From Acidobacteriota bacterium (lineage in GTDB: Bacteria; Acidobacteriota; Terriglobia; Acidiferrales; UBA7541): 43,560 bases of DNA. The stretch covers positions 1-43,560 of the forward strand of contig QHYI01000163.1 in assembly GCA_003223245.1 (NCBI GenBank), given 5' to 3'. The notes under the pieces were generated by a model that made no database searches, had not been told where the DNA came from, and saw only the letters and a list, made by a program, of their open reading frames with translations. Both the position numbers and the translations under genes were made by a program. Positions 8,104-16,066 of this stretch are shown one piece after another (position 1 is the stretch's first letter; each line of letters starts with the position of its first letter).

Positions 8104-9151
8104 AAACGTCGCCTTCCATGCTGGCCAAGTAAATCGCTGTTTCCGTAACAACCGGAGCGGATTGCAGCGAATTTCCAAGGCCAGCGCGCCAGAGGATGTT
8201 ACCGTCGGCCAGGTTCAGCGCGTAGGTTATTCCCGACTGGATCCAGACTGTACTTCCACTGATTACGGGCGGTGCGGTGATGGCTTGGCCGAGACGCTGC
8301 GCCCATATCACTTTTCCGGTCTGTACGTTGAGCGCCCGGAGGACGCCTCCCTTACATCCGAAAACAACAAGATCGCCAGAAACGGCGGGTGAAGAAGTGA
8401 TGCCCAACTCGGCTTCGTACTGCCAACGAATGGCCCCGTTCACCGTGTCGATTGCGTAGAAGAAATAATCGAGCGAGCCCACAAACAACGTCTGTTTGGC
8501 AACGGCTGGCGAGCTGTCGATGCCGTCTCCGGTGGCCGTCTTCCAGAGAATGTTGCCGGATTTTGCATCCATGCTGTACATTTTGCCGTCGCTGCAGCCT
8601 ACGAAGACCTGCTGTCCCGCAATGCAAGCGGTCGAGTAGATTTTGCCTCCGAGCGCGCGTTTCCATTGCAGCGCCCCGTCAGCAGAGCTCACGGCCTGCA
8701 TGTGTCCGCTTGTGTCGCCGAAGAAGATCGTATCTTTCGAGACGATCGCCGAGGTCCAAACCTCCGCGTCTGTTGGCACATCCCAAGTTTTTGTGCCACT
8801 GGTCGCATCAATCGCATACAACCTGCCGCCGTCACAAGTGACAAGAACTTTCCCTGAATTCAGTGACGGCGTTGAGTGGATCGGCGCCATAGTTTTGAAC
8901 CGCCATCGCACTTTGCCGGTGTAAGTATCGATCGCATTTAGAAAGCCAGCCAGAGAAGAGACGTACAGGAGTCCGTCGTATAAGATCGGAGCGCTCCTCA
9001 CGGATCCTTCAACGCTAGCCTGCCAAAGAGATCTTCGGGGAGCTCGCCACGGCTGCGGGGGTTGTCCGCCGCTGTGCCTACTGTCGCAGAGCAGGCTAGG
9101 CCAGTCGCTCACCACTTCTACTTGAACCTCACAACGAAATGTCGCGTCCAT
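8090..9151 (-). CDS. PQQ-type (BamB-like) beta-propeller protein
   Basis: 353 residues built of about seven repeats of the pattern L(Y/F)AID-x-x-(S/T)G-x-x-x-W: AIDTYTGKVRWRF, AIDATSGTKTW, AVSSADGALQWKR, SMDAKSGNILW, AIDTVNGAIRWQY, ALNVQTGKVIW and ALNLADGNILW. These are tryptophan-docking blades of the PQQ-enzyme-like repeat family. Nothing shows that PQQ is bound, and catalytic domains of quinoprotein dehydrogenases are absent. There is no clear signal peptide; the N-terminus contains DWPSLLCDSRHSG, a variant of the usual DWPQFRGDPQHSG entry. The ATG overlaps the stop of the DUF362 gene by one base (TGATG). A scaffold or ligand-sensing role beside ApbE and DUF362 is inference. Confidence 0.85.
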   Translation of the reverse strand: MDATFRCEVQVEVVSDWPSLLCDSRHSGGQPPQPWRAPRRSLWQASVEGSVRSAPILYDGLLYVSSLAGFLNAIDTYTGKVRWRFKTMAPIHSTPSLNSGKVLVTCDGGRLYAIDATSGTKTWDVPTDAEVWTSAIVSKDTIFFGDTSGHMQAVSSADGALQWKRALGGKIYSTACIAGQQVFVGCSDGKMYSMDAKSGNILWKTATGDGIDSSPAVAKQTLFVGSLDYFFYAIDTVNGAIRWQYEAELGITSSPAVSGDLVVFGCKGGVLRALNVQTGKVIWAQRLGQAITAPPVISGSTVWIQSGITYALNLADGNILWRAGLGNSLQSAPVVTETAIYLASMEGDVYALA

Positions 9152-10320
9152 CAGCCAGCACCGAGCACACGATGATCGATTTGCTTAAGGTCGGAGGTGC
9201 CCAAACCGAGCTTTCCTGCCGCGGCGATGTGATGGGGCTGGCGGTAGAACAGATTCTTGGTGGCATCCTCGTAAAATTCGTCACCATTGTTGGTCAGACT
9301 CTTAGGATCGCGTGACCACACGCTGGGCGCGCCTTCTTTGCGGCGTTTCGCCTCAATCTTTTCGAGTTCAATGGTGTCCATTGCGACGGGGTCCGTGCCG
9401 ACCATCAATATGCCCGCGGGAAAAATAAACTTGCGGTTCTGACTGAGCGGCCCGCCGTGCCAAAGCATTCTCATGCCGTCCATAATGTGAAGCACGGCCT
9501 TCGAGCGCAGGGGTTCAACCGAACACATGATTCCAATCAACGGGTCCGTAAAGGAAAATGGACGGCGGTGAGAGCGATCCACGTTGTTGAACGTTCCATA
9601 GCCAATATTTTTTAGACAGCCTGTGACCCCCGCCGCGGAGTGATCCTTCATCGTGGGAACGCTGATGATCTTCGTCAAACTGGAAGATACAATACTGGCC
9701 ATATAGGAGCGTGTTTCCCATTCACCAAAAAAGTTAGCCTCGCAATAGATATTGGAATCGTAGCCGGAAGCATCCAGCTTGCGATCTTCTACGCCAATGA
9801 CGCGCACACCCATCGGCACAAGCGTTTGGTAACTGCCGATCTCGATTTCATACGCGTAACGATCGTAGACAAGAATGTTTTGCACTGGAACTCCGACCGA
9901 TTGCACGCCAGCGACAATTTCCCTCACGATTTCGGGAGAAGAGCAGCAGGCCGGAGCTCCCGAGGGATTGATCTTGATGCCCACAATGTCCTTCGGTTCG
10001 ATGAATTTGCTCCACGCTTCACGGATGTCTCGTGCTCCCGTCAATTCGCGCAAAGCACGGTCGAGCATCCGACCGATGACAGGCTGTGAAACACGATTGG
10101 CCACAATCGCTTGGGGATCCGCGATTTCTACAACGCGGCCCGGAAGGAGCCCGGGCATGCGCAATGGAGAAGGCTGCGTTCCCGCCGGTTCGCTTACGTG
10201 TATGGCCGGCACGGGAGGGATTAAGTCTTGGCTGTAGGCTGGCGAGGTCGCCCAGTGGTCCAAGCAAAGTGCCAATCCGCCGAGGAAGGTGCGCTTCACG
10301 AACAGACGGCGGTCGATCAT
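9151..10320 (-). CDS. Tat-exported DUF362 domain protein
   Basis: 389 residues from the ATG at 10320, with GAGGAC five bases upstream; the frame is open further upstream but this start opens a Tat signal (DRRLFVKRTFLGGLALCL, cleavage near AYSQ). The body matches the DUF362 family: IVGIKINPSGAP, NILVYDR, SLTKIISVPTMKDHSAAGVTG, CLKNIGYGTFNNVDRSH and AGILMVGTDPVAMDTIELEKIE. In other DUF362 proteins a ferredoxin-like segment may be present; none with CxxCxxC spacing is seen here. First gene of the coupled operon with the propeller, apbE and an unknown exported protein. The function of DUF362 is not established; a redox role is suggested only by the ApbE neighbour. Confidence 0.87.
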   Translation of the reverse strand: MIDRRLFVKRTFLGGLALCLDHWATSPAYSQDLIPPVPAIHVSEPAGTQPSPLRMPGLLPGRVVEIADPQAIVANRVSQPVIGRMLDRALRELTGARDIREAWSKFIEPKDIVGIKINPSGAPACCSSPEIVREIVAGVQSVGVPVQNILVYDRYAYEIEIGSYQTLVPMGVRVIGVEDRKLDASGYDSNIYCEANFFGEWETRSYMASIVSSSLTKIISVPTMKDHSAAGVTGCLKNIGYGTFNNVDRSHRRPFSFTDPLIGIMCSVEPLRSKAVLHIMDGMRMLWHGGPLSQNRKFIFPAGILMVGTDPVAMDTIELEKIEAKRRKEGAPSVWSRDPKSLTNNGDEFYEDATKNLFYRQPHHIAAAGKLGLGTSDLKQIDHRVLGAG

Positions 10321-10357
10321 CAATGTCCTCGGGACTGAAGCACCTAAGATGCGGGAC

Positions 10358-10363
10358 ATTTTA
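10358..10363 (-). promoter_or_regulatory. -10 element of the DUF362 operon
   Basis: TAAAAT on the minus strand, 37 bases before the ATG, predicts a leader of about 30 bases carrying the GAGGAC ribosome site. No good -35 lies 16-18 bases upstream; the inverted repeat at 10381-10399 covers that position, as expected if an activator or repressor acts here. Confidence 0.4.
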
Positions 10364-10380
10364 CCAGACCGGGCGCTCTC

Positions 10381-10399
10381 TAACACTTTAACCGTGTTA
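10381..10399. promoter_or_regulatory. Candidate operator TAACAC-N7-GTGTTA
   Basis: A perfect inverted repeat with six-base arms (TAACACTTTAACCGTGTTA) over the -35 position of the DUF362 operon promoter. Its position and symmetry fit a dimeric regulator; the regulator is unknown. Confidence 0.45.
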
Positions 10400-10480
10400 C
10401 TCAGGAAAGAACCGTTTGGCATTTGGCGCCCGGCAGGAGTTAATTTCGAACCCACGCCGCAATGGGCTCATGAGCACTCG

Positions 10481-10567
10481 CTAGAAGTGGAACTTCAAAG
10501 CGAACTGTAGGATGCGAGGGTCAAACTCGCTGGGGATGAAGCCGGCACCCGGGGCGCTGGTGAAAGC
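10481..10567 (-). pseudogene. Fossil C-terminus of a TonB-dependent (Oar-like) receptor
   Basis: On the minus strand the last 28 codons before a TAG read AFTSAPGAGFIP followed by SEFDPRILQFALKFHF. This is the terminal beta-strand of Oar-like receptors, ending in an aromatic residue; the receptor at 17604-21361 ends PRLVQFGLRFAF. No receptor sequence is found upstream of it (towards 10690), where the GH106 gene begins. The receptor body has therefore been deleted or displaced. Confidence 0.65.
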
Positions 10568-10689
10568 ACGTCGCGCTGTCTCTAGTCTATTTAACCTTGC
10601 GGTGCACGTTGCGCATTGCGAAATGATTCCAGCCATCATGAATTTTCTTTTTGCGCCAGCGGACCGCTTGGGTATGCTTCGCAGCGAGG

Positions 10690-13434
10690 ATGGAAACTTT
10701 GGGCCGCCTGCGATTTCATGTGTTTCTCGCCTTGCTTTGCGTGGCAGTAGGACTTCTCGGCAGGCGTGAGTCGCCGCAAACGAATACGCTTGCTGCACTG
10801 CGAGCCGGGTTTGCGAATCCTCCGCCCGATTGCCGCATGATGGCGCGCTGGTGGTGGTTTGGCCCGGCGGTCGTTAGGCCGGAGCTACGGCGTGAATTGC
10901 AAGCCATGCAGCAAGCGGGCATCGGCGGCGTGGAGATTCAACCGGTTTATCCCCTGGCACTGGATGATCCTGCTACCGGATTCCGCAATACGCCTTATCT
11001 TTCCGACGAGTTTCTTGATAACTTGCGCTTTGCTGCCGACACGGCCCGGGAATTAGGCCTTCGCGTGGACATAACGCTTGGCAGCGGCTGGCCCTTCGGC
11101 GGGTCGCACATTCCTGTAACGCAAGCCGCAGGCAAACTGCGTGTCGTCCAGACGCCCATTCCGGCTGGCGCGGATTCGCTGGCGGTGCCGTCGATCAGCT
11201 CTGGAGAGGAACTTCTCGCAGCTTTTCTCATCGATTCGGGACACGCGCCCAACTCCTTTTCTGTGCTGAACCTTTCGGAGGTTCGCAACGGTCGCGTGAA
11301 TCTGCCGAACAATCCGACCGCGCAAAGCGTAGCTTGGTTCATTGCCAGCCGCACGGGAATGATGGTAAAGCGCCCCGCCGTTGGGGCCGAAGGTTTCGTT
11401 CTCGATCACTTCGATCGTGCGGCCATCGACAACCACCTGCGCAATGTTGGTGAGCGCCTGCTGGGCGCATTCGGAAAGGCCCCGCCCTATGCGGTGTTTA
11501 GCGATAGTCTCGAAGTATACGGCTCGGATTGGACCGCGGATTTGCTGGAACAATTCCGGAAGCGGCGTGGTTACGACCTGAAGCCCTACTTGCCTGCTCT
11601 GGTGCAGGACATTGGTCCAGAGACTTCCGACATTCGGCACGACTGGGGCAAGACGCTCACGGAACTCATCAACGAGCGCTACCTTACGCCCGTTCGCGAG
11701 TGGGCCGCGCAACACGGTACGCGGTTTCGTTCGCAAACGTATGGGAGTCCGGCAGTCGCGCTTTCGAGCAATGCCGTTGTCGATTTGCCGGAGGGCGAGG
11801 GCGATCACTGGAGGGGCTTTTCCCCATCACGTTGGGCCTCTTCGGCAAGTCATTTGTACGGGAATAATGTAACGTCAGCTGAGACATGGACGTGGTTGCA
11901 CTCACCGGCTTTCCGAGCGACGCCACTGGATTTCAAGGCAGACGCGGACCTTTACTTCCTCCAAGGCATCAACCAGATCGTCGGACACGGATGGCCCTAC
12001 TCGCCTCCCGGAATCCCAGAACCAGGCTGGAGCTTCTATGCAGCCACGGCGCTGGACGACCACAACCCTTGGTGGCCGGTGATGCCGGAGCTCGCGCGGT
12101 ATCTCCAGAGGGTGAGCTACCTTTTGCGCCAAGGCAGCCCGGTAGTCGACGTTGCCTTACTTTTGCCTACCGACGATGCGTGGTCGCGCTTCAAAGCAGG
12201 AAGCGACTCGGTAAGCGATTCTATGCAAGGGTTGCTCGGCCCGAATGTGATTCCGCAAATCCTGGCCGCGCGCCTGAATTTCGATTTCATCGATGCGGAG
12301 GCCATCGAAAAGATCGGAATCCCTTATCCCGTTCTCATTCTGCCTGGAATCGAGCGTCTGCCTGTTTCGACCTGTCAGAAGATTGAGCAATACGCTGAAA
12401 AAGGGGGCGTAATAATCGCTGTGCGCGCTCTTCCGTCTATGGCGCCGGGACTTCTGGAAGGAAAGCTGGACACGTCCAAAGTCCGCGCAATTATCCGGAA
12501 ACTCTTTCGCGGCCCTGGGGCGAAGGGTTACTTCCTCGCCGATGACAACGCGCTGACCGCCTTTCTCAGCCAACATTTCACTGCGGACGTCGCCACTTCT
12601 CCGAGGGCGGAAGATCTGGGCTTTGTGCATCGCAAGCTGCCCTTTGCCGATCTCTATTTCCTGGCCAACACCTCAAATCGACCGCTCTCGACTACGGCTA
12701 TGTTTCGTAATAAGAGATGCTGTGCGGAATGGTGGGATCCATTCACCGGCGAAGTCGCGCCGGCGCAGCCAAGCCCCTCGGTCCAACTTGAACTACAACC
12801 TTACCAATCGCAGATCTTGGTATGGAGCGACCAGCCCGCGGCTCCCAAAACCACCTCGAATGCACCTCCCGCCGAAAAGGGAAACCTTGCGGAAACTATC
12901 GATCTTGGAAGCAACTGGACTGTTACTTTTCCAAGCTTGTCCCGCACCATTCCGATAGACGCATTACGTTCGTGGACCGATGACGAGGCGACGCTCTTTT
13001 ATTCCGGAGAGGCTGTCTATGAAAAGGATTTCACGGTTTCGGCAGATTGGTTGGGTAAGCGCACATGGCTCGATTTCGGACCCGGCTCGCCGATCGAACC
13101 GCCGCCAAGTGGTCTGCCGCACTTTCAGGCCTTGCTGGAGGGCCCGCTGCGGGAAGCGGCTTTGGTTTTCCTCAACGGGCGGGAGAGCGGCGCGATTTGG
13201 AAGCCGCCCTACCGGCTTGATGTTACCTCCTCAATTCGCGCGGGCCAGAACCGCCTGAGAATTGCCGTCTCTAACCTGGCGGTTAACGAGCTTGCGGGCC
13301 GCGCGCTGCCTGACTATCGCCTCCTTAACAGTCGATACGGAGAACGCTTCAAGCCCCAAGATTTGGAGAAACTTGAACCACTACCTTCTGGATTAGTCAC
13401 CGTGCCCCGCTTGGTGACAGAGAAACGCGAATAG
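10690..13434 (+). CDS. GH106-type alpha-L-rhamnosidase
   Basis: 914 residues from the ATG at 10690, which opens a signal peptide (LRFHVFLALLCVAVGLLG); a TTG 39 bases upstream is less likely. The N-terminal third matches GH106 (PF17132): MMARWWWFGPAVVRPELRRE, MQQAGIGGVEIQPVYPLA, LGLRVDITLGSGWPFGG and FSDSLEVYGSDWT. A middle part contains PVVDVALLLPTDDAW and a GATase-like stretch (PVLILPGIERLPVSTCQKIE). The C-terminal 170 residues are a beta-sandwich with VFLNGRESGAIWKPPYRLDVT, as in galactose-binding-like domains. Enzymes of this family release L-rhamnose from pectic rhamnogalacturonan and similar glycans. The length is near the lower end for the family. There is no clear ribosome site; a -10-like TATGCT sits 11 bases before the ATG. 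Confidence 0.85.
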   Translation: METLGRLRFHVFLALLCVAVGLLGRRESPQTNTLAALRAGFANPPPDCRMMARWWWFGPAVVRPELRRELQAMQQAGIGGVEIQPVYPLALDDPATGFRNTPYLSDEFLDNLRFAADTARELGLRVDITLGSGWPFGGSHIPVTQAAGKLRVVQTPIPAGADSLAVPSISSGEELLAAFLIDSGHAPNSFSVLNLSEVRNGRVNLPNNPTAQSVAWFIASRTGMMVKRPAVGAEGFVLDHFDRAAIDNHLRNVGERLLGAFGKAPPYAVFSDSLEVYGSDWTADLLEQFRKRRGYDLKPYLPALVQDIGPETSDIRHDWGKTLTELINERYLTPVREWAAQHGTRFRSQTYGSPAVALSSNAVVDLPEGEGDHWRGFSPSRWASSASHLYGNNVTSAETWTWLHSPAFRATPLDFKADADLYFLQGINQIVGHGWPYSPPGIPEPGWSFYAATALDDHNPWWPVMPELARYLQRVSYLLRQGSPVVDVALLLPTDDAWSRFKAGSDSVSDSMQGLLGPNVIPQILAARLNFDFIDAEAIEKIGIPYPVLILPGIERLPVSTCQKIEQYAEKGGVIIAVRALPSMAPGLLEGKLDTSKVRAIIRKLFRGPGAKGYFLADDNALTAFLSQHFTADVATSPRAEDLGFVHRKLPFADLYFLANTSNRPLSTTAMFRNKRCCAEWWDPFTGEVAPAQPSPSVQLELQPYQSQILVWSDQPAAPKTTSNAPPAEKGNLAETIDLGSNWTVTFPSLSRTIPIDALRSWTDDEATLFYSGEAVYEKDFTVSADWLGKRTWLDFGPGSPIEPPPSGLPHFQALLEGPLREAALVFLNGRESGAIWKPPYRLDVTSSIRAGQNRLRIAVSNLAVNELAGRALPDYRLLNSRYGERFKPQDLEKLEPLPSGLVTVPRLVTEKRE

Positions 13435-14059
13435 ACGGAGACGGAGCAAATGCCTGCGGACTCCAGATGGTCATGGCGGTCGCGTCTCCTCTGTTGTCGG
13501 CAGATTTCGCATTGCGCAATCAGCCTGGCAGGCCCCCGAACTGCTCCGGGTCGGCCGATTGTTCGCGCAAAGTGTTTTTGAATCAATCGCTCCCGCAGCG
13601 ACCCCCTCCTCTCACACCACGAAACTGCTCTTCCCCTTCGGAAACGATTTGCTCGCGCCACCTCGAATTTGTCGAAACTCGTTCGGTTGGTGTATGCCAC
13701 AATAACTCGGTCCGTGGGTAAAAAGGCAGCCGGTGTTCCTTCACCTGCTGCGCAACGAAACAATGGTTCGGCTGGGTTTGAGGCCTACTCGCTTGATGTT
13801 CGCCGCTTTGGCGCAACCGGCGATTTCCGCACCCGGCCACGTGCGGCGTGACAGATGCACAACTCGACAGGATCGAGTCTAAAATGCTATGACCGAAAAG
13901 CGGAAATCGAGCAAGAGCCCGGCGCCCTGGAATACCGTTTTTTTTTGATGCTTTTGATGAAAACGCCCGGGCCGTTTGACTCTCGAGATTTGAGTGCCGA
14001 CTTTGGGAGAATCAACTCAAACGCCACCGATCTTTGAATCAAGCAGAGTTTCTCAGTCT
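13435..14059 (+). other. Gene-poor region with possible gene debris
   Basis: 625 bases with no intact gene recognised. Near 13780-13850 one plus frame reads SLDVRRFGATGD, the usual start of a GH28 polygalacturonase or pectate-lyase-like parallel beta-helix, but the frame stops soon after. A palindrome followed by TAAAAT lies at 13862-13885. The remainder shows nothing I recognise. Confidence 0.45.
13862..13885 (+). promoter_or_regulatory. Palindrome ACTCGA-N5-TCGAGT beside a -10-like TAAAAT
   Basis: Perfect six-base arms at 13862-13867 and 13873-13878, then TAAAAT at 13880-13885. It lies about 175 bases upstream of the broken MFS gene and its OYE-DapA operon. No -35 at standard spacing is evident. 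It may be an operator within that operon's promoter. Confidence 0.35.
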
Positions 14060-14603
14060 ATGAGCGACTCTCGGCCGCAAACCGAGATGAATCGTGAGTC
14101 GGTGAAAGTTACCACTGCGTCTTTCCTTGTGCGGTTCAGCATTGTGGGCATGGCGCTGTGGGGACTTCCGTTTGATTACGATTTCATGGTGCAGCAGTTT
14201 GGCCGGACGCGCGCGCAAGTAACCTCCGGCAACGCGTTGAGCAAACTCGCAGTGGGGCCGCTATGCTGTTCTTGAGCCTGGACCTGCATTTTACGCAGGG
14301 CAAAGCGGCACAGGCTCTCTCCTTGGTTTTGGCCTTCAGTATTGCGGGAAGATTGGTGATGGGTTGGCTTGCTGACCGGTTATTTTCGGAATGGGTCTTG
14401 GGGGCGACTACATGATTGTTCCTCTGGTGACCGCGGAGATTTTCGGCATTCAGCGGCTTGGTCTTCTAATGGGAGTAATTTTGACCTCCAACGGCGTCGC
14501 CGAGGCAGTGTCTCCTTGGCTGGGCTTCTTTACGCTAATCGGAACGGCACTGCTCGGCGCGCTCGCGGCGGCGGTGCTGCCGAAAGGACAGCGGGCCACA
14601 TGA
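14060..14603 (+). pseudogene. MFS transporter remnant (OFA/oxalate-formate type), three internal deletions
   Basis: Three pieces of one major-facilitator transporter occur in order in different frames. Piece one (14060-14262) ends TSGNALSKLAVGPL and holds the first membrane segment. Piece two (about 14263-14380) reads MLFLSLDLHFTQGKAAQALS through GRLVMGWLADR. Piece three (about 14380-14603) reads FGMGLGGDYMIVPLVTAEIF, then GVILTSNGVAEAVSPWL, then GFFTLIGTALLGALAAAVLP. Relative to a usual transporter of about 420 residues, long stretches are missing after AVGPL and after ADR, and about 12-15 residues after SPWL. The first two junctions also change frame, so no working transporter can be made. 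The original stop still overlaps the next gene's ATG (ATGA at 14600-14603), showing it was the first gene of this operon. Confidence 0.8.
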
Positions 14604-16066
14604 GCACGCGGCCTTTTCTGCGTCTTGGCAGCGTAAAAAACGTGGAAGGCTTTCTGGACTACGTGCGGGCGCACGGCTTGCAGATTCCCTGTGATAAGGA
14701 AGTCGTGGGCGGACCTGACTCTCCTTTGATGGTTCCACTGGCGCGTGAGGGAATTCAGATCGGCAACCGGATTGCCGTTCAGCCTATGGAAGGGTGGGAC
14801 GGAACAAAGGATGGGAACCCCAGCGAGCTTACAATCCACCGGTGGCGACGATTTGGACGCAGCGGGGCGAAGCTGATCTGGGGAGGCGAAGCGGTCGCTA
14901 TATCGCACGAAGGCCGCGCCAATCCACATCAGCTTGTGATTGCGCGCCACACTTGCGAGGGCCTGGCAGGCTTGCGAAGGGTTCTCATTGAAGAACATGA
15001 GAAGACAACAGCGCTGCGAAAAGGGCTGCTCGTGGGCTTGCAATTGACCCACTCCGGGCGGTTCTGCCGCCCGAACGCGCACGACCGGCCTGAGCCGCGG
15101 ATTCTTTATCACCATCCGATATTGGATCGCCGGCTGGGGCTGCCTAAAGATTATCCGCTACTTGAAGACGGTCAAATTGAGACCATTATTGAAGATTTTC
15201 ATCGTGCGGGGAAAATGGCGTGCGATATGGGCTTTGACTTCGTGGACATTAAACATTGCCACGGATACCTGGGACATGAATTCCTCAGCGCGCACACGCG
15301 GGAAGGGAAGTATGGAGGAAGTTTTGAGAACCGGACGAGATTCTTACGAGAAGTAGTACAAGGAATTCGCGCCTTGGCGCCGAAGCTTCTGATTGGAGTG
15401 CGATTTTCTGCGTTTGATTCGATTCCGTACCGGCCTGATCCGCAGCAGTCAGCCAATGGAAAACCAGGCCCGGGGATACCTGAGCCCTTTAACGAGTTGC
15501 TTCTTTATCACTGGGGATTTGGCCTGAATCCCAGCGACCCGACACAGATGGATTTAAGCGAGACCATGCGATTCCTGTCCTTGTTAGAAGAGCTGAACAT
15601 TCGGCTGGTGAATGTCACGGCGGGAAGCCCTTATTACAATCCGCACATTCAGCGGCCTGCCTTCTACCCTCCATCGGATGGATACCAGCCGCCTGAGGAT
15701 CCTCTATCGAATGTTGCCAAACTGATGGGCGTTACGCGGCAATTGAAAGAGCAATTTCCAAACCTGATTTTCGTTGGGAGCGCATACAGCTACTTGCAGG
15801 AGTTTCTCCCGCTGGTGGCGCAAGCGGCAGTACTTGAAGGATGGGTGGATGCTGTGGGGCTGGGACGAATGGTTTTGACCTATCCCGAAATTTTATGGGA
15901 TGCGACTCACGGAAAGGGCATGCAGCACAAGAGGGTTTGCAGGACGTTCAGCGATTGCACCACGGCGCCACGGAAAGGCCTGCCATCAGGATGCTACCCG
16001 CTCGACGGTTACTACAAAACTTCCGAATTAGCGGCACAACTGAAGGCTGTGAAGGCCCAGCGATGA
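14600..16066 (+). CDS. Old Yellow Enzyme-family NADH:flavin oxidoreductase
   Basis: 488 residues from the ATG at 14600 (MSTRPFLRLG); the open frame extends upstream but there it runs through the MFS remnant. It is an FMN-dependent TIM-barrel reductase: RIAVQPMEGWDGTKDG near the N-terminus, WGGEAVAISHEGRANPHQL, LQLTHSGRFCRP, then FVDIKHCHGYLGHEFLSAHT and GKYGGSFENRTRFLREVV, and near the end GWVDAVGLGRMVLTYPE. The C-terminal CRTFSDCTTAPRKGLPSGCY has three cysteines, but their spacing is not that of the 4Fe-4S site of dienoyl-CoA-reductase-type members. The next gene starts inside its stop codon (ATGA). Likely reduction of an activated alkene or related step in catabolism of a compound once imported by the broken MFS protein; the substrate is unknown. 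Confidence 0.88.
   Translation: MSTRPFLRLGSVKNVEGFLDYVRAHGLQIPCDKEVVGGPDSPLMVPLAREGIQIGNRIAVQPMEGWDGTKDGNPSELTIHRWRRFGRSGAKLIWGGEAVAISHEGRANPHQLVIARHTCEGLAGLRRVLIEEHEKTTALRKGLLVGLQLTHSGRFCRPNAHDRPEPRILYHHPILDRRLGLPKDYPLLEDGQIETIIEDFHRAGKMACDMGFDFVDIKHCHGYLGHEFLSAHTREGKYGGSFENRTRFLREVVQGIRALAPKLLIGVRFSAFDSIPYRPDPQQSANGKPGPGIPEPFNELLLYHWGFGLNPSDPTQMDLSETMRFLSLLEELNIRLVNVTAGSPYYNPHIQRPAFYPPSDGYQPPEDPLSNVAKLMGVTRQLKEQFPNLIFVGSAYSYLQEFLPLVAQAAVLEGWVDAVGLGRMVLTYPEILWDATHGKGMQHKRVCRTFSDCTTAPRKGLPSGCYPLDGYYKTSELAAQLKAVKAQR

Larger units (their letters stand above)
10321..10689. other. Divergent intergenic region with receptor debris
   Basis: It separates the DUF362 operon (minus) from the GH106 gene (plus). 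It holds a minus-strand promoter and inverted repeat near 10358-10399 and the fossil 3' end of a TonB-dependent receptor at 10481-10567. On the plus strand TATGCT at 10673-10678 lies 11 bases before the GH106 ATG and may be a -10 element. Confidence 0.6.

Noticed and set aside
11053-11808. 251-codon minus-strand open frame inside the GH106 gene
   Set aside because: Shadow of the real gene; arginine-rich, no domain, no ribosome site.
13314-13763. 149-codon minus-strand open frame after GH106
   Set aside because: Arginine-rich translation, overlaps the GH106 3' end, no family resemblance.
14369-14599. N-terminal extension of the OYE protein by 77 codons
   Set aside because: These codons are an out-of-frame reading of the MFS remnant; OYE homology starts after the ATG at 14600.
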